The notes under the pieces: generated by a model | What the model was told of the DNA's origin: nothing | Databases searched by the model: none | The model's input: only the letters and a program-made list of their open reading frames with translations | Translations under genes and position numbers: made by a program | NCBI GenBank assembly: GCA_900471815.1 | Contig: UICE01000003.1 | Span: forward strand, 519,558 to 583,557 | Reading direction: 5' to 3' | DNA length: 64,000 nt | Source: Hyphomicrobiales bacterium | Lineage (GTDB): Bacteria > Pseudomonadota > Alphaproteobacteria > Rhizobiales > Rhizobiaceae | Shown: piece after piece, positions 43,348 through 52,880 of the stretch | Numbering within the stretch: the stretch's first letter is position 1 | Layout: each line of letters opens with the position of its first letter

Positions 43348-44829
43348 TTAATCGGCCCATTTTACTGCGGTCAAATCATTTGCCTGAATTGGTCCGTTCT
43401 CCCAAAGGCCCTCGATTTTTGCGTCCCATATGCCGGTTTTTGGCAATTGAAACAAAAATGCTGCGGGTTCGTCGGCTGCGAGCAGCTTTTGCGCCTGCTG
43501 ATAAAGCTCAATGCGCTTTGGTCCATCGGAAGTTGCATCTATCTGCTTGATCAATTCCTTAAACGGAGCGCTGTCATAATTGAAATAGTAATCATCGCGC
43601 GCAAAAATGTTGAGATCGTTTGGCTCGGTGTGAGAAACGATTGTCATCTCATAGTTTTTATTCTTGAAGACTTGGTCGAGCCATTGCGCCCATTCTACCG
43701 GGATAATTTCGGCTTCTATCCCAATCTCACGCAGTTGAGCGGCAATAATCTCGCCGCCACGCCGTGCATAGGTCGGGGGTGGCAATTTGAGCGTTGTCTT
43801 GAAGCCGTCGGCATAACCTGCTTCAGCCAAAAGCTTCTTGGCAAGTTCGGGATCATAGGCGGCTTCTGCCGTCAAATCCAAATAGGCCGGATGATGTGGT
43901 GGAAAGAATGAACCAATCGGAGTTCCAAATCCAAACATGGTTCCATCGATAACCGTCTTGCGGTCAATTGCATGTGCAATTGCCTGACGCACTTTGACGT
44001 TGTCGAAGGGGGGCTTCTTATTGTTCATGCCCATCACTGTTTCGCCTTCGGTCGTGCCGATCACGACCTTGAAGCGCGGATCTGCCTGAAATTGAGCAAT
44101 GGTTTCATAGCTGGGGAAAACCGGAAATGCCTGCACATCACCCGCCAAAAGAGCCGCTGTTGCTGCCGCTGGATCGGGGATAATGCGAAACGTGGCTTTT
44201 TCGAGCGTTGCTGGCGTTCCCCAATAGTCCGGATTTTTCGCGATGACGATCTGCGATCCCTTTGCCCAGTTTTCCAATTTGAAAGGGCCGGTGCCGATTG
44301 GCTTGTCCTTATTGGTATCGGCGCTTTCCGGCGCAACAATAACCGCATCGCCCCAAGCCATATTATAGAGAAAATCACCGCTCGGTTGTTTCAAAGCCAC
44401 TTTGACAGTCAGCGGATCGACGCTTTCGACCGTATCTATCGCAGCAAAGAGACCCTTCTGGGCATTGGTTGACGTGTCGCCTCGAGCTCTGTCGAGGGAG
44501 AACTTCACATCGTCCGCATCAAATGTCGTGCCATCGTGAAATTTAACGCCCTTATGCAGCTTGAACGTATAGACCTTGCCGTCTTCTGATTTGGTCCAGC
44601 TTTCGGCCAAAGCGGGCAGGACATCACCTTTCGGGCCAATACGCGTCAAACCCTCAAATATATTGGCATATACGATCTCATCGATCGCCGCTGCGGCGCC
44701 GGCTGTCGGATCAAGATGCGGCGGCTCCAATACAATGCCGAGCACGAGATCCGTCTTCGCTGCAAATGAAGCGGTTGCCGGGAGCAGGGCGACTGCCGTG
44801 CCGAACAAAAATGCTTTCCAGATATTCAT
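43348..44829 (-). CDS. Peptide/nickel-type ABC transporter substrate-binding protein
   Basis: A 493-residue SBP family 5 protein with a signal peptide (cleavage after ATASFA near residue 23). The early GLTRIGPKGDVLPALAESW and KGVKFHDGTTFDADDV blocks are family signatures. Binds a peptide, amino acid derivative or other small molecule in the periplasm. Next to it is an M20 hydrolase, so an N-acylated amino acid or dipeptide is a plausible ligand. The ligand cannot be read from the sequence. Confidence 0.9.
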   Translation of the reverse strand: MNIWKAFLFGTAVALLPATASFAAKTDLVLGIVLEPPHLDPTAGAAAAIDEIVYANIFEGLTRIGPKGDVLPALAESWTKSEDGKVYTFKLHKGVKFHDGTTFDADDVKFSLDRARGDTSTNAQKGLFAAIDTVESVDPLTVKVALKQPSGDFLYNMAWGDAVIVAPESADTNKDKPIGTGPFKLENWAKGSQIVIAKNPDYWGTPATLEKATFRIIPDPAAATAALLAGDVQAFPVFPSYETIAQFQADPRFKVVIGTTEGETVMGMNNKKPPFDNVKVRQAIAHAIDRKTVIDGTMFGFGTPIGSFFPPHHPAYLDLTAEAAYDPELAKKLLAEAGYADGFKTTLKLPPPTYARRGGEIIAAQLREIGIEAEIIPVEWAQWLDQVFKNKNYEMTIVSHTEPNDLNIFARDDYYFNYDSAPFKELIKQIDATSDGPKRIELYQQAQKLLAADEPAAFLFQLPKTGIWDAKIEGLWENGPIQANDLTAVKWAD

Positions 44830-44842
44830 TCAGCGTCTCCCA

Positions 44843-46114
44843 TTAAATCGAACCGGACAGTAGCACTTTCAGGCCAAGTGCCATCACTTTGGCTGACTCG
44901 ATCATATCTTCAATACCGACATATTCATCCGGCCGGTGGGCAAGATCGAGAATGCCCGGACCATAGGCGATGCAATCGTGCAAAAGCCCGATGCGTGCAA
45001 TATGTTTCTGATCATATGTTCCGGGCGAAATCACATATTCCGGTTCTTTGCCGAAAACAGAGCGAATCGCCTGTGCTACTGCCGTTACGACAGGAGCGTC
45101 GCGCTCGGTCATCAAGGGCTGAACTTCCATGATGTCGCGAATTTTGTAATGGAACTTTGGCCGTTCCCATTGAAGGCGGTCCAGGATTGATGTGACCTCG
45201 CGCTTGACCTCGTCAATATCCTCCTCAAGCAGGAAGCGCCGATCGATTGTAAGCCGGCATGAATCTGGAACATTGGGCGAGGGTAGCCCCGAAAAATCAT
45301 CGGTTTGTCCGCCATGAACCGAGTTGATATTCATCGTCGATCGCCGCGCGCCCTCGGGAACCACCGGCATCCGGGTTTCTTTCCGATCGAGGGCGGGAAA
45401 AAGTTCTTTCTCAAATGCATCAAGAACTGCACCCATATGCCTGACTGCGCAATCACCAAGAAATGGCATCGAGCCATGCGCGATCTCGCCCTTGGTTTCG
45501 ATCTCCGCCCACCACACGCCGCGATGACCAAGGCAAATACGATCCTTGTTCAGTGGTTCGGGAATGATCACGTGATCAACCCGAGGTTTGGAAAAGAACC
45601 CCTTGCTAGCAAGATAGGCTACGCCGCCAAAGCCGCCGGACTCCTCGTCCACTGTGCCTGAAATCTCTATGGCGCCAGCAAAATCAGGGTAGACTTCGAG
45701 AAAAGCTTCTGCAGCTATAATTGAAGCGGCGAGACCGCCTTTCATGTCGCATGCGCCACGACCGTAGATTTTGCCATCCTTGACGACACCTCCAAAAGGG
45801 TCGACGGTCCAGCCTTTGCCAGTATCTACGACATCAATATGCGAATTGAAATGAACGGTCTGGCCAGGAGTGCGACCATCGAAGCGCGCAAGGACATTTG
45901 TCCGTGGATATCGGTCCGTATCGCCAGGGGTTCCTTCAGCGCGAATCAATTGCGTTTCAAAACCACTCTTCTGCAATCGTTGTGCGATGTACTCTGCGCA
46001 GGGGGCGTAGGCTTCGCCCGGTGGATTAATCGTCGGAAAGCGTATCAACTCTTGCGTGAGTGCGATCAGATCGTCACGTCGTTTATCAATCGCGCGGGAA
46101 AGCTTTTCGTCCAT
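44843..46114 (-). CDS. ArgE/DapE-family M20 metallohydrolase
   Basis: 423 residues of M20 peptidase type: His92 and Asp94 in NSHIDVV, Asp123 in ACDMKGGL, and the Glu157-Glu158 pair in DEESGG are the expected di-zinc ligands and catalytic base. The C-terminal half holds the dimerisation domain. Family members deacylate N-acetylornithine, succinyl-diaminopimelate and related amides. As first gene of an operon with a peptide-type ABC importer it probably hydrolyses the imported compound. ArgE proper is one option; catabolic use is more likely. Confidence 0.88.
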   Translation of the reverse strand: MDEKLSRAIDKRRDDLIALTQELIRFPTINPPGEAYAPCAEYIAQRLQKSGFETQLIRAEGTPGDTDRYPRTNVLARFDGRTPGQTVHFNSHIDVVDTGKGWTVDPFGGVVKDGKIYGRGACDMKGGLAASIIAAEAFLEVYPDFAGAIEISGTVDEESGGFGGVAYLASKGFFSKPRVDHVIIPEPLNKDRICLGHRGVWWAEIETKGEIAHGSMPFLGDCAVRHMGAVLDAFEKELFPALDRKETRMPVVPEGARRSTMNINSVHGGQTDDFSGLPSPNVPDSCRLTIDRRFLLEEDIDEVKREVTSILDRLQWERPKFHYKIRDIMEVQPLMTERDAPVVTAVAQAIRSVFGKEPEYVISPGTYDQKHIARIGLLHDCIAYGPGILDLAHRPDEYVGIEDMIESAKVMALGLKVLLSGSI

Positions 46115-46275
46115 TCGCCTATCAAATCAGGCGGTATCCCGATTTGGCAAGAGGCAAGTTTCGCAACGATGGCAAATTGCCGCTTTCCTGGTGAGATGTC
46201 GTTTGAGTGTTTGGTAGATTGGAATTGTTCTTATAAAACAGCATGCGAAGCTGATGATGATCGGGGCAACACGAC

Positions 46276-49128
46276 ATGAATTCCGAACCACGCCTTGCCC
46301 TGTCCGAGCCGGTTGGTGACGAGATTGCCAAAACGACTTGTTATATGTGTGCCTGCCGCTGCGGCATTGATGTCCATTTGAAGGATGGAAAAGTTCGCTA
46401 CATCGAGGGCAATCGCGATCACCCGATTAACAAGGGTGTGCTTTGCGCCAAGGGCTCAGCGGGAATCATGCAGCATTATTCGCCCGCGCGATTGCGTGCG
46501 CCGTTGCTCCGCACGGGACCGCGCGGATCGGGTGAATTTAGGGAAATCAGTTGGGACGAAGCGCTTAAGCTGGCGGTCGATTGGCTGCAACCAATCCGCG
46601 ATACAGCACCGCAGAAACTCGCTTTTTTTACGGGCCGGGATCAAAGCCAGGCATTGACGAGCTTTTGGGCTCAAAATTTCGGGACGCCTAATTATGCGGC
46701 CCATGGCGGGTTCTGCTCAGTCAACATGGCAGCCGCTGGCATTTATACAATCGGCGGGGCATTTTGGGAGTTCGGTGCGCCGGATTGGGACAAAACGAAG
46801 CTGTTCGTGCTCTTCGGTGTGGCGGAAGATCATGACTCCAATCCCATCAAGATTGGCATTTCAAAACTTAAGAAGCGGGGCGCACGCTTTGTTTCGGTCA
46901 ATCCGGTTCGCACCGGATATTCCGCTATCGCCGATAATTGGATTGGCATCCGGCCGGGCACAGACGGTCTGCTTGTCCTGAGCATTATCCATGAGCTGTT
47001 CCGGACGGGTAAGATCGATCTGGATTATCTTTCCCGGTATACCAATGCGCCTTGGCTGGTAATCGACAATGAGGGCCATGAGGATCATGGGCTATTTCTG
47101 CGCGATGATCTTGGAAAAGCGCTGGTAAGAGACCGAAAGACCGGTGCTGTCGTGCGCTTTGATGAGCCGGGCCATATTGCCGATCTTAACGCTGAATTTA
47201 CGACAGCAGATGGACTCAAGGTGCGCAGCGTTCTGCGGTTAATGGCGGAGAAATATCTCGATCCGAAATATGCTCCCGAAGCTGTTGCAGCTGAAACCGG
47301 GGTTTCAGCGACAACAATTAGCGGGCTTGCTTCAGAGATTGCGCGCGTAGCCTTCGAAGAAGAAATTATCGTCGAGCAGCCCTGGATCGATATGAAGGGC
47401 GAGCAGCACGAGGTCATGATTGGGCGACCGGTCAGCTTCCACGCCATGCGTGGCATTTCTGCTCATTCCAATGGCTTTCAATCGGCCCGCGCCTTGCATG
47501 TGTTGCAGACGATCATTGGTTCCATCGATTGTCCTGGCGGCTATCGTTACAAGCCGCCCTATCCAAAACCTGCCACGGCGCACCCCCGACCTCATGGTCG
47601 TTCGGAACATGTGACGCCGGGAAAACCTCTGGCTGGCCCACATCTCGGATATCCATTGGGTCCGGAAGATCTGCTTGTTGATGCTGAGGGCAAGCCGCAG
47701 CGGATAGACAAGGCGTTTTCATGGGAAGCACCGCTTTCGGCCCACGGCATGATGCACATGGTAATCGCCAATGCACATGCAGGCGATCCTTACCCGATTG
47801 ACGTGCTGTTTCTGTACATGGCGAATATGGCCTGGAACTCGTCGATGAACACGCGTGGCACGATCAAGATGCTGGAGGAGCGTGACGAGGCAACCGGCGA
47901 ATATAAGATTCCGAAAATTATCTACTCCGATGCCTATTCATCGGAAATGGTTGCTTATGCCGATCTTGTCTTGCCCGATACGACTTATCTCGAACGGCAT
48001 GACTGTATCTCACTACTGGACAGACCTATTTCTGAACCGGGGGCCGTATGTGATGCAATTCGCTGGCCTGTCATCAAGCCTGACCGGGATGTACGCGGTT
48101 TCCAATCGGTATTGATAGACCTTGGTGCTCGGTTGAAGCTGCCGGGCTTTGTGAACGAGGATGGTGAGGCGCTCTACAAGGATTATGCCGATTATATCGC
48201 CAATCATCAGCGCAAGCCGGGTATTGGTCCATTGTCAGGTTGGCGCGGCGCTCAAGCCGATAGCGAGGGCAGGGGCGCTCCCAATCAGGATCAAATTCAA
48301 AATTATATTGATAATGGAGCCTTCTGGACAAAACACATTCCGCAGGAGGCATTGTATTTCAAACATCACAATGCCGCGTATCAGCAATTCGCAATCGATA
48401 TGGGTTTCTTCGATACTCCCCAGCCGGTGACGATTCAGCTCTATGTGGAGACGTTGCAGAAGTTCCGCCTTTCCGCAGAAGGCATTCGAAAACCCTTTGC
48501 GCCATCGCAATACAAGCAGCGCCTGCTGGAATGTTTCGACCCACTGCCGGATTGGTACCGCCCGTTTGAAGAACAGGGTGTTGATACGACGGAATTTCCG
48601 TACCATGCGATTACCCAGCGCCCGATGGCCATGTACCATTCATGGGGTTCGCAAAATGCCTGGTTGCGCCAGATCCACACGAAAAACCCGCTATATGTGC
48701 CAGGTGTCATCTGCGATGAGATCGGGTTGAGTGATGGAGACTGGGCTTGGATTATCTCCCATCATGGCCGGATCAAATGTGAAGTTGCCCGTACTGATGC
48801 CGTGAATGGCAAAACCATGTGGACATGGAACGCAATTGGCAAGCGTGGCGGAGCCTGGGCGCTTGAGCCAAATTCGCCCGAGGCCACCAAGGGATTCTTG
48901 CTGAACCATCTTATTCACGAGTTGCTACCACCGAAATCCGATGGCATGCGCTGGTCAAACTCTGATCCCATTACCGGACAGGCGGCATGGTATGATCTGC
49001 GCGTACGGATTGAGAAAGCTGAAATTGGCGAAGGGTTTAGCGAGCCGCACTTCAAGGCGATAAAGCGTCCTGGAAGCCAAAAGGAGCCGCCGGAAGAAGT
49101 GCGTTATGGGCAGGAGTGGGCGAAATGA
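46276..49128 (+). CDS. soeA: Molybdopterin oxidoreductase catalytic subunit, SoeA-like
   Basis: 950 residues of the DMSO reductase superfamily (polysulfide/thiosulfate reductase branch). The N-terminal [4Fe-4S] ligands are Cys22, Cys25, Cys29 and Cys57; Cys147 in GGFCSVNMAAAG is the likely molybdenum ligand. No Tat signal is visible, so the enzyme is probably cytoplasmic, as in SoeABC sulfite dehydrogenase. Length, absence of a Tat signal and the SoeB/SoeC neighbours match the Roseobacter and Allochromatium SoeABC, which oxidises sulfite to sulfate in the cytoplasm. The assignment to sulfite is by recognition; thiosulfate or polysulfide are alternatives. Stop overlaps the soeB ATG by four bases (ATGA). 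Confidence 0.82.
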   Translation: MNSEPRLALSEPVGDEIAKTTCYMCACRCGIDVHLKDGKVRYIEGNRDHPINKGVLCAKGSAGIMQHYSPARLRAPLLRTGPRGSGEFREISWDEALKLAVDWLQPIRDTAPQKLAFFTGRDQSQALTSFWAQNFGTPNYAAHGGFCSVNMAAAGIYTIGGAFWEFGAPDWDKTKLFVLFGVAEDHDSNPIKIGISKLKKRGARFVSVNPVRTGYSAIADNWIGIRPGTDGLLVLSIIHELFRTGKIDLDYLSRYTNAPWLVIDNEGHEDHGLFLRDDLGKALVRDRKTGAVVRFDEPGHIADLNAEFTTADGLKVRSVLRLMAEKYLDPKYAPEAVAAETGVSATTISGLASEIARVAFEEEIIVEQPWIDMKGEQHEVMIGRPVSFHAMRGISAHSNGFQSARALHVLQTIIGSIDCPGGYRYKPPYPKPATAHPRPHGRSEHVTPGKPLAGPHLGYPLGPEDLLVDAEGKPQRIDKAFSWEAPLSAHGMMHMVIANAHAGDPYPIDVLFLYMANMAWNSSMNTRGTIKMLEERDEATGEYKIPKIIYSDAYSSEMVAYADLVLPDTTYLERHDCISLLDRPISEPGAVCDAIRWPVIKPDRDVRGFQSVLIDLGARLKLPGFVNEDGEALYKDYADYIANHQRKPGIGPLSGWRGAQADSEGRGAPNQDQIQNYIDNGAFWTKHIPQEALYFKHHNAAYQQFAIDMGFFDTPQPVTIQLYVETLQKFRLSAEGIRKPFAPSQYKQRLLECFDPLPDWYRPFEEQGVDTTEFPYHAITQRPMAMYHSWGSQNAWLRQIHTKNPLYVPGVICDEIGLSDGDWAWIISHHGRIKCEVARTDAVNGKTMWTWNAIGKRGGAWALEPNSPEATKGFLLNHLIHELLPPKSDGMRWSNSDPITGQAAWYDLRVRIEKAEIGEGFSEPHFKAIKRPGSQKEPPEEVRYGQEWAK

Positions 49129-49892
49129 CGAGTCTGCCACACAGCCCTGCCTCAAAAAAACTGGGTCTGGTTATCGACCTTGATGTTTGCGTTGGTTGTC
49201 ATGCCTGTGTCATCAGTTGCAAGGAGTGGAACACGGGTGGTTATGGCAGCGCCTTGTCTGACCAACATGCCTATGGCGCAGATGTATCTGGCACATTTCT
49301 CAATCGCATTCACAGCTTTGAAGTTGTTCCGGAAGGTGGCCTGATCATCGGCGAAGCGGGTGAAGCCCGTGTGGTACATTTTCCCAAGTCCTGCTTGCAC
49401 TGCGAAGATGCACCTTGCGTAACGGTGTGCCCAACGGGAGCCTCATACAAGCGTGCAGAAGACGGTATAGTGCTGGTGGACGAGGATAAGTGTATTGGCT
49501 GCGGGCTTTGCGCCTGGTCATGCGCCTATGGTGCCCGGGAAATGGATCTGGCTGCCGGCGTGATGAAGAAATGCACGCTCTGCGTTGACCGTATCTATAA
49601 TGAGACATTGAAGCAGGAGGATCGTGTTCCTTCCTGCGTCAGAACCTGTCCGGTCAATGCTCGGCACTTTGGTGATCTTGGTGACCCGAATTCCGATGTT
49701 TCCATGATGGTTGCTGAGCGGGGTGGTTTTGATCTGATGCCGGAACAGGATACAAGGCCGACGAATAAATATTTGCCCCCACGTCCTCGTAGTTCATTGA
49801 GTGATGTTGCACCGATTATTCCGCTTGCGGAAAATACCGAAGGTGCGCGTGGCTTCTTTGCATGGCTCGACAAAACGTTGGATAGAATCTGA
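49125..49892 (+). CDS. soeB: Iron-sulfur subunit, SoeB-like
   Basis: 255 residues from the ATG at 49125, with GGAG eight bases before; the longer frame opens at a GTG. Four cysteine clusters, starting CVGCHACVISC, CLHCEDAPCVTVCP, CIGCGLCAWSC and CTLC with a late CVRTCP, give four [4Fe-4S] centres of the DmsB/PsrB/SoeB type. It transfers electrons from the molybdenum subunit to the membrane anchor. Joined to soeA by ATGA and to soeC by TGATG. Confidence 0.88.
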   Translation: MTSLPHSPASKKLGLVIDLDVCVGCHACVISCKEWNTGGYGSALSDQHAYGADVSGTFLNRIHSFEVVPEGGLIIGEAGEARVVHFPKSCLHCEDAPCVTVCPTGASYKRAEDGIVLVDEDKCIGCGLCAWSCAYGAREMDLAAGVMKKCTLCVDRIYNETLKQEDRVPSCVRTCPVNARHFGDLGDPNSDVSMMVAERGGFDLMPEQDTRPTNKYLPPRPRSSLSDVAPIIPLAENTEGARGFFAWLDKTLDRI

Positions 49893-50791
49893 TGCATCCA
49901 GCGTTTTCGATGATCATTTTCACGACCTTATCGGGATTGGGCTATGGCCTAGCCATTGTGCTCGGCCTTGGCTTTTTCGATCCTGCCATGGTTGCAACAA
50001 AGCTAGCCTACCTGACCTCGCTAACTCTCATTGCAACAGGCTTGATCGCGTCGCTTTTCCATTTAGGAAATCCACAACGCGCTTGGCGGGCGCTGAGCCA
50101 ATGGCGTTCCAGTTGGTTGTCGCGTGAAGGTGTCATGGCAATCGCTACCTTTGTTCCCTTTACGTTGAGCGCCGGTTTGGCAATTTTTGCCAATCGGTAT
50201 GATGCGACTCTGGGTTTGATCAGCGTGCTCGGTTCGCTATTGACGGTCTATTGCACGTCAATGATTTATGGGTCGCTGAAGACTGTAGACTCTTGGCACA
50301 CAAGGCTTACGCCCCTCTGTTTTATATCGTTTTCACTGGCTGGCGGCTTTCTGCTGGCAAGCACCTTCTCCGGTATGCTTATACTCGAGCTGTTGGCCGT
50401 GCTGTTATTATTGACAGCGCTCGTCGCCAAGATGGTATGGCGCAATCGCATCGCGACACTCGTGCCACGTTCAACACCGGAAAGCGCAACCGGGCTCGGT
50501 TTTATCGGTAAGGTGCGCCTGTTTGAGAGGCCACATTCACTCGATAATTATCTGACTCGTGAGATGGGTTTTCGCGTTGCCCGCAAACACGCTGCCAAGC
50601 TATGGATCATTTCATGGTTGAGCGGCGTGGTATTGCCTATAGCGGCTTTACTATCTGCCATGGCGTTGGGAACCGGCCTGCCAGCGCAATTAATACTCGC
50701 GATCGCTGCTGTCAGCCACTTATTGGGGATATTTGTGGAACGCTGGTTGTTTTTTGCCGAGGCAAAACACGCCGTGACCAATTACTACTAA
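49892..50791 (+). CDS. soeC: Membrane anchor subunit, SoeC/DmsC-like
   Basis: 299 residues with eight or so hydrophobic helices, DmsC type, starting MHPAFSMIIFTTLSG. It anchors the complex and passes electrons to quinone. Its ATG shares one base with the soeB stop, so the three subunits are made in one coupled unit. It ends five bases before the convergent lpxXL gene. Confidence 0.86.
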   Translation: MHPAFSMIIFTTLSGLGYGLAIVLGLGFFDPAMVATKLAYLTSLTLIATGLIASLFHLGNPQRAWRALSQWRSSWLSREGVMAIATFVPFTLSAGLAIFANRYDATLGLISVLGSLLTVYCTSMIYGSLKTVDSWHTRLTPLCFISFSLAGGFLLASTFSGMLILELLAVLLLLTALVAKMVWRNRIATLVPRSTPESATGLGFIGKVRLFERPHSLDNYLTREMGFRVARKHAAKLWIISWLSGVVLPIAALLSAMALGTGLPAQLILAIAAVSHLLGIFVERWLFFAEAKHAVTNYY

Positions 50792-50796
50792 AGGCG

Positions 50797-51729
50797 CTAT
50801 TTGTTCCAGCGTTTGTGGAACCACATCCATTGGCCGGGATATTCACGAACCCAGCTTTCAACCTTGTCGTTCAGTGCCTGTGCAGTGGCGGCAAGGTCAA
50901 CGGCGCCTTTTTCATCGCGCGGCAGTTGCATCTTCTCTTCCAATTCCAGACGGAAGCGTCCCCCCGGCAGGCGAATGCAGCGTGCGGGATAGACATCACA
51001 CTCATATTGACGCGCAAGTTTTGCCAATAGAGGATTGGTTTTACAGGGGCGATCAAAGAAAGTCGTGGGAATGCCGCGATGGAACTTTTGATCTACCAGC
51101 ATACCCACATTGCCATCGGCATTCAAAACACTGGCAAGTGACCACGCTGCGCCCGCTTTTGATGGAACGAGGTGGCCCATATTCGTACGGCGAGCGCCCA
51201 GAATTTTCCTTGCAACATAGGGATTATTCGGTGGACGGAACAAGGCAGTCACGTTCAGTTCAAACGTTGCGGCACAGATCGGGAGCAATTCAAAATTACC
51301 CGTGTGACCGGTGAAGAAAATATGAGGCCGGTCTTTTTCGTCGCGGATGCGCTCAAAGATTTCGCGGCCCTGTACCTCGATCAATCCCGGCTTGTCACTG
51401 TGCGGATCGTAATCGAAGATTGCATCAAGGAAGACATATTCTGCCGTCAACCGCGCCATATTTCCCCACATGTCGCGCGCGATCTTCTGTAGTTCTTCTT
51501 CCGGTCTGTCCGGATAGGCTTTGCGCAGATTGGTCATTGCAACACGGTGGCGGCCCATCAACGGGCCGATTTTGCGCGCAGAAGCATCGATGAAATCCAT
51601 CGCAGCCTTGGCGGGCAACTGACGCAAAAGCCAAAGTATGCCGAATATAATATTCGCGGAAAGCCAGTAGTTGACCGATTTCAACTTCTGGCTCCACCGA
51701 TACAGAGCTAGCTTTCTATCAAGTTTCAT
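50797..51729 (-). CDS. lpxXL: Lipid A very-long-chain acyltransferase LpxXL (LpxL/HtrB family)
   Basis: 310 residues of the LpxL/HtrB acyltransferase family with an N-terminal hydrophobic helix and the HX4E catalytic motif His142/Glu147 in GHTGNFE. As the last gene of the cluster acpXL-fabF2XL-fabF1XL-adh2XL it should transfer the C28 hydroxy acid from AcpXL to lipid A, a trait of Rhizobiales. It follows adh2XL by six bases. A standard lauroyl transferase is the fallback call. Confidence 0.9.
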   Translation of the reverse strand: MKLDRKLALYRWSQKLKSVNYWLSANIIFGILWLLRQLPAKAAMDFIDASARKIGPLMGRHRVAMTNLRKAYPDRPEEELQKIARDMWGNMARLTAEYVFLDAIFDYDPHSDKPGLIEVQGREIFERIRDEKDRPHIFFTGHTGNFELLPICAATFELNVTALFRPPNNPYVARKILGARRTNMGHLVPSKAGAAWSLASVLNADGNVGMLVDQKFHRGIPTTFFDRPCKTNPLLAKLARQYECDVYPARCIRLPGGRFRLELEEKMQLPRDEKGAVDLAATAQALNDKVESWVREYPGQWMWFHKRWNK

Positions 51730-51735
51730 AAGGGA

Positions 51736-52764
51736 TCAGTTGACGCGCAGAATGATCTTGCCAAAAACATCCCGGCCTTCCATTCGCTTCAGGGCCGTAT
51801 CAATGTCATCAAAGCCGACTTCAGTATCGATGACAGGATGAACCAGACCTCGCGCCATCTTCTGCATGGCATCAGCCATGTTTTCCATGCGGCAACCGAA
51901 TGAACCGAGCAGCTTCAATTGTTGCTGAAACAACATCATCAAATTCATGCTGGTAGAGACACCGGATGTCGAGCCGCAGGTCACGAGCCGTCCACCGCGT
52001 CGTAGCGATAGCATGGATCCCGCCCAGGTATCGGCCCCGACATGCTCGAAAACAACGTCTACGCCCTTCTTCTTGGTCAGTTTGCGGACAACGCCTTCAA
52101 AGCGGTCTTCGCGGTAATTTATGACATGATCCGCGCCAAGCGCCTTGGCTTTTTCAATCTTGTTGTCAGAACCTACGGTGGTGATGACAGTACAGCCCAT
52201 CTTTTTGGCAAGCTGGATTGCAGCCGAACCAATGCCGGATCCGCCTGCATGGACCAGAATGGTTTCGCCGGACTCAAGCTTCGCGTTGTCGAAGAGCATA
52301 TGCTCGACGGTCCCAAATGTGACCGGAGCAACTGCGGCGCCAATCTCGTCAACACCGGGAGGTGCAGGGACCAGTAGCCGGGCCTTCAGATTCACCTTCT
52401 CTTGAGCAAAGCCATCAAGATGGAAGCCGTGCACGCCGGAGACATGCTCGCAAAGATTATCGCGACCTTCGCGGCATGGGCGGCATAGACCGCAGGTTTG
52501 TGCGCCATAGATCGAAACCAGTTGTCCTGGAAGCAGATTGCTGACGCCCGGGCCGATAGCATCCACGATGCCGGATGCTTCCGCACCAATTGTCAAAGGC
52601 ATTTTGCGCTTGGCAAAGGCCATGCCGCGCCAACCCCAGACATCAATATGGTTGAGCGCAACCGCTTTGATGTTAACAGTGACTTCGCCGGGGCCAGGGG
52701 GAGGCGGAGGAGCGACGTCGACGATTTCAAGTTTGCGATCTTCGATCAGCTGTAGTGCACGCAT
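51736..52764 (-). CDS. adh2XL: Zinc-type alcohol dehydrogenase/quinone reductase of the VLCFA cluster
   Basis: 342 residues from the ATG at 52764; the frame extends 20 codons upstream without support. MDR superfamily with GAEASGIVDAIG, structural-zinc cysteines in TCGLCRPCREGRDNLC, and the NAD(P)-binding ILVHAGGSGIGSAAIQLAK. In Rhizobium the homologue adh2XL is part of the very-long-chain fatty acid cluster and may act as an enoyl reductase-like enzyme. Six bases before lpxXL. Confidence 0.85.
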   Translation of the reverse strand: MRALQLIEDRKLEIVDVAPPPPPGPGEVTVNIKAVALNHIDVWGWRGMAFAKRKMPLTIGAEASGIVDAIGPGVSNLLPGQLVSIYGAQTCGLCRPCREGRDNLCEHVSGVHGFHLDGFAQEKVNLKARLLVPAPPGVDEIGAAVAPVTFGTVEHMLFDNAKLESGETILVHAGGSGIGSAAIQLAKKMGCTVITTVGSDNKIEKAKALGADHVINYREDRFEGVVRKLTKKKGVDVVFEHVGADTWAGSMLSLRRGGRLVTCGSTSGVSTSMNLMMLFQQQLKLLGSFGCRMENMADAMQKMARGLVHPVIDTEVGFDDIDTALKRMEGRDVFGKIILRVN

Positions 52765-52880
52765 ATCCGTTTCCTTGAGTGGCGCCGCTAAAGGCAGGTA
52801 GCCGCTCATTTGTGGGTTGCGCAATTCCGGACGGGAAAACCGGATCCCGCATTTGAAATTGCTCTAATTCAGGTTCCGGA

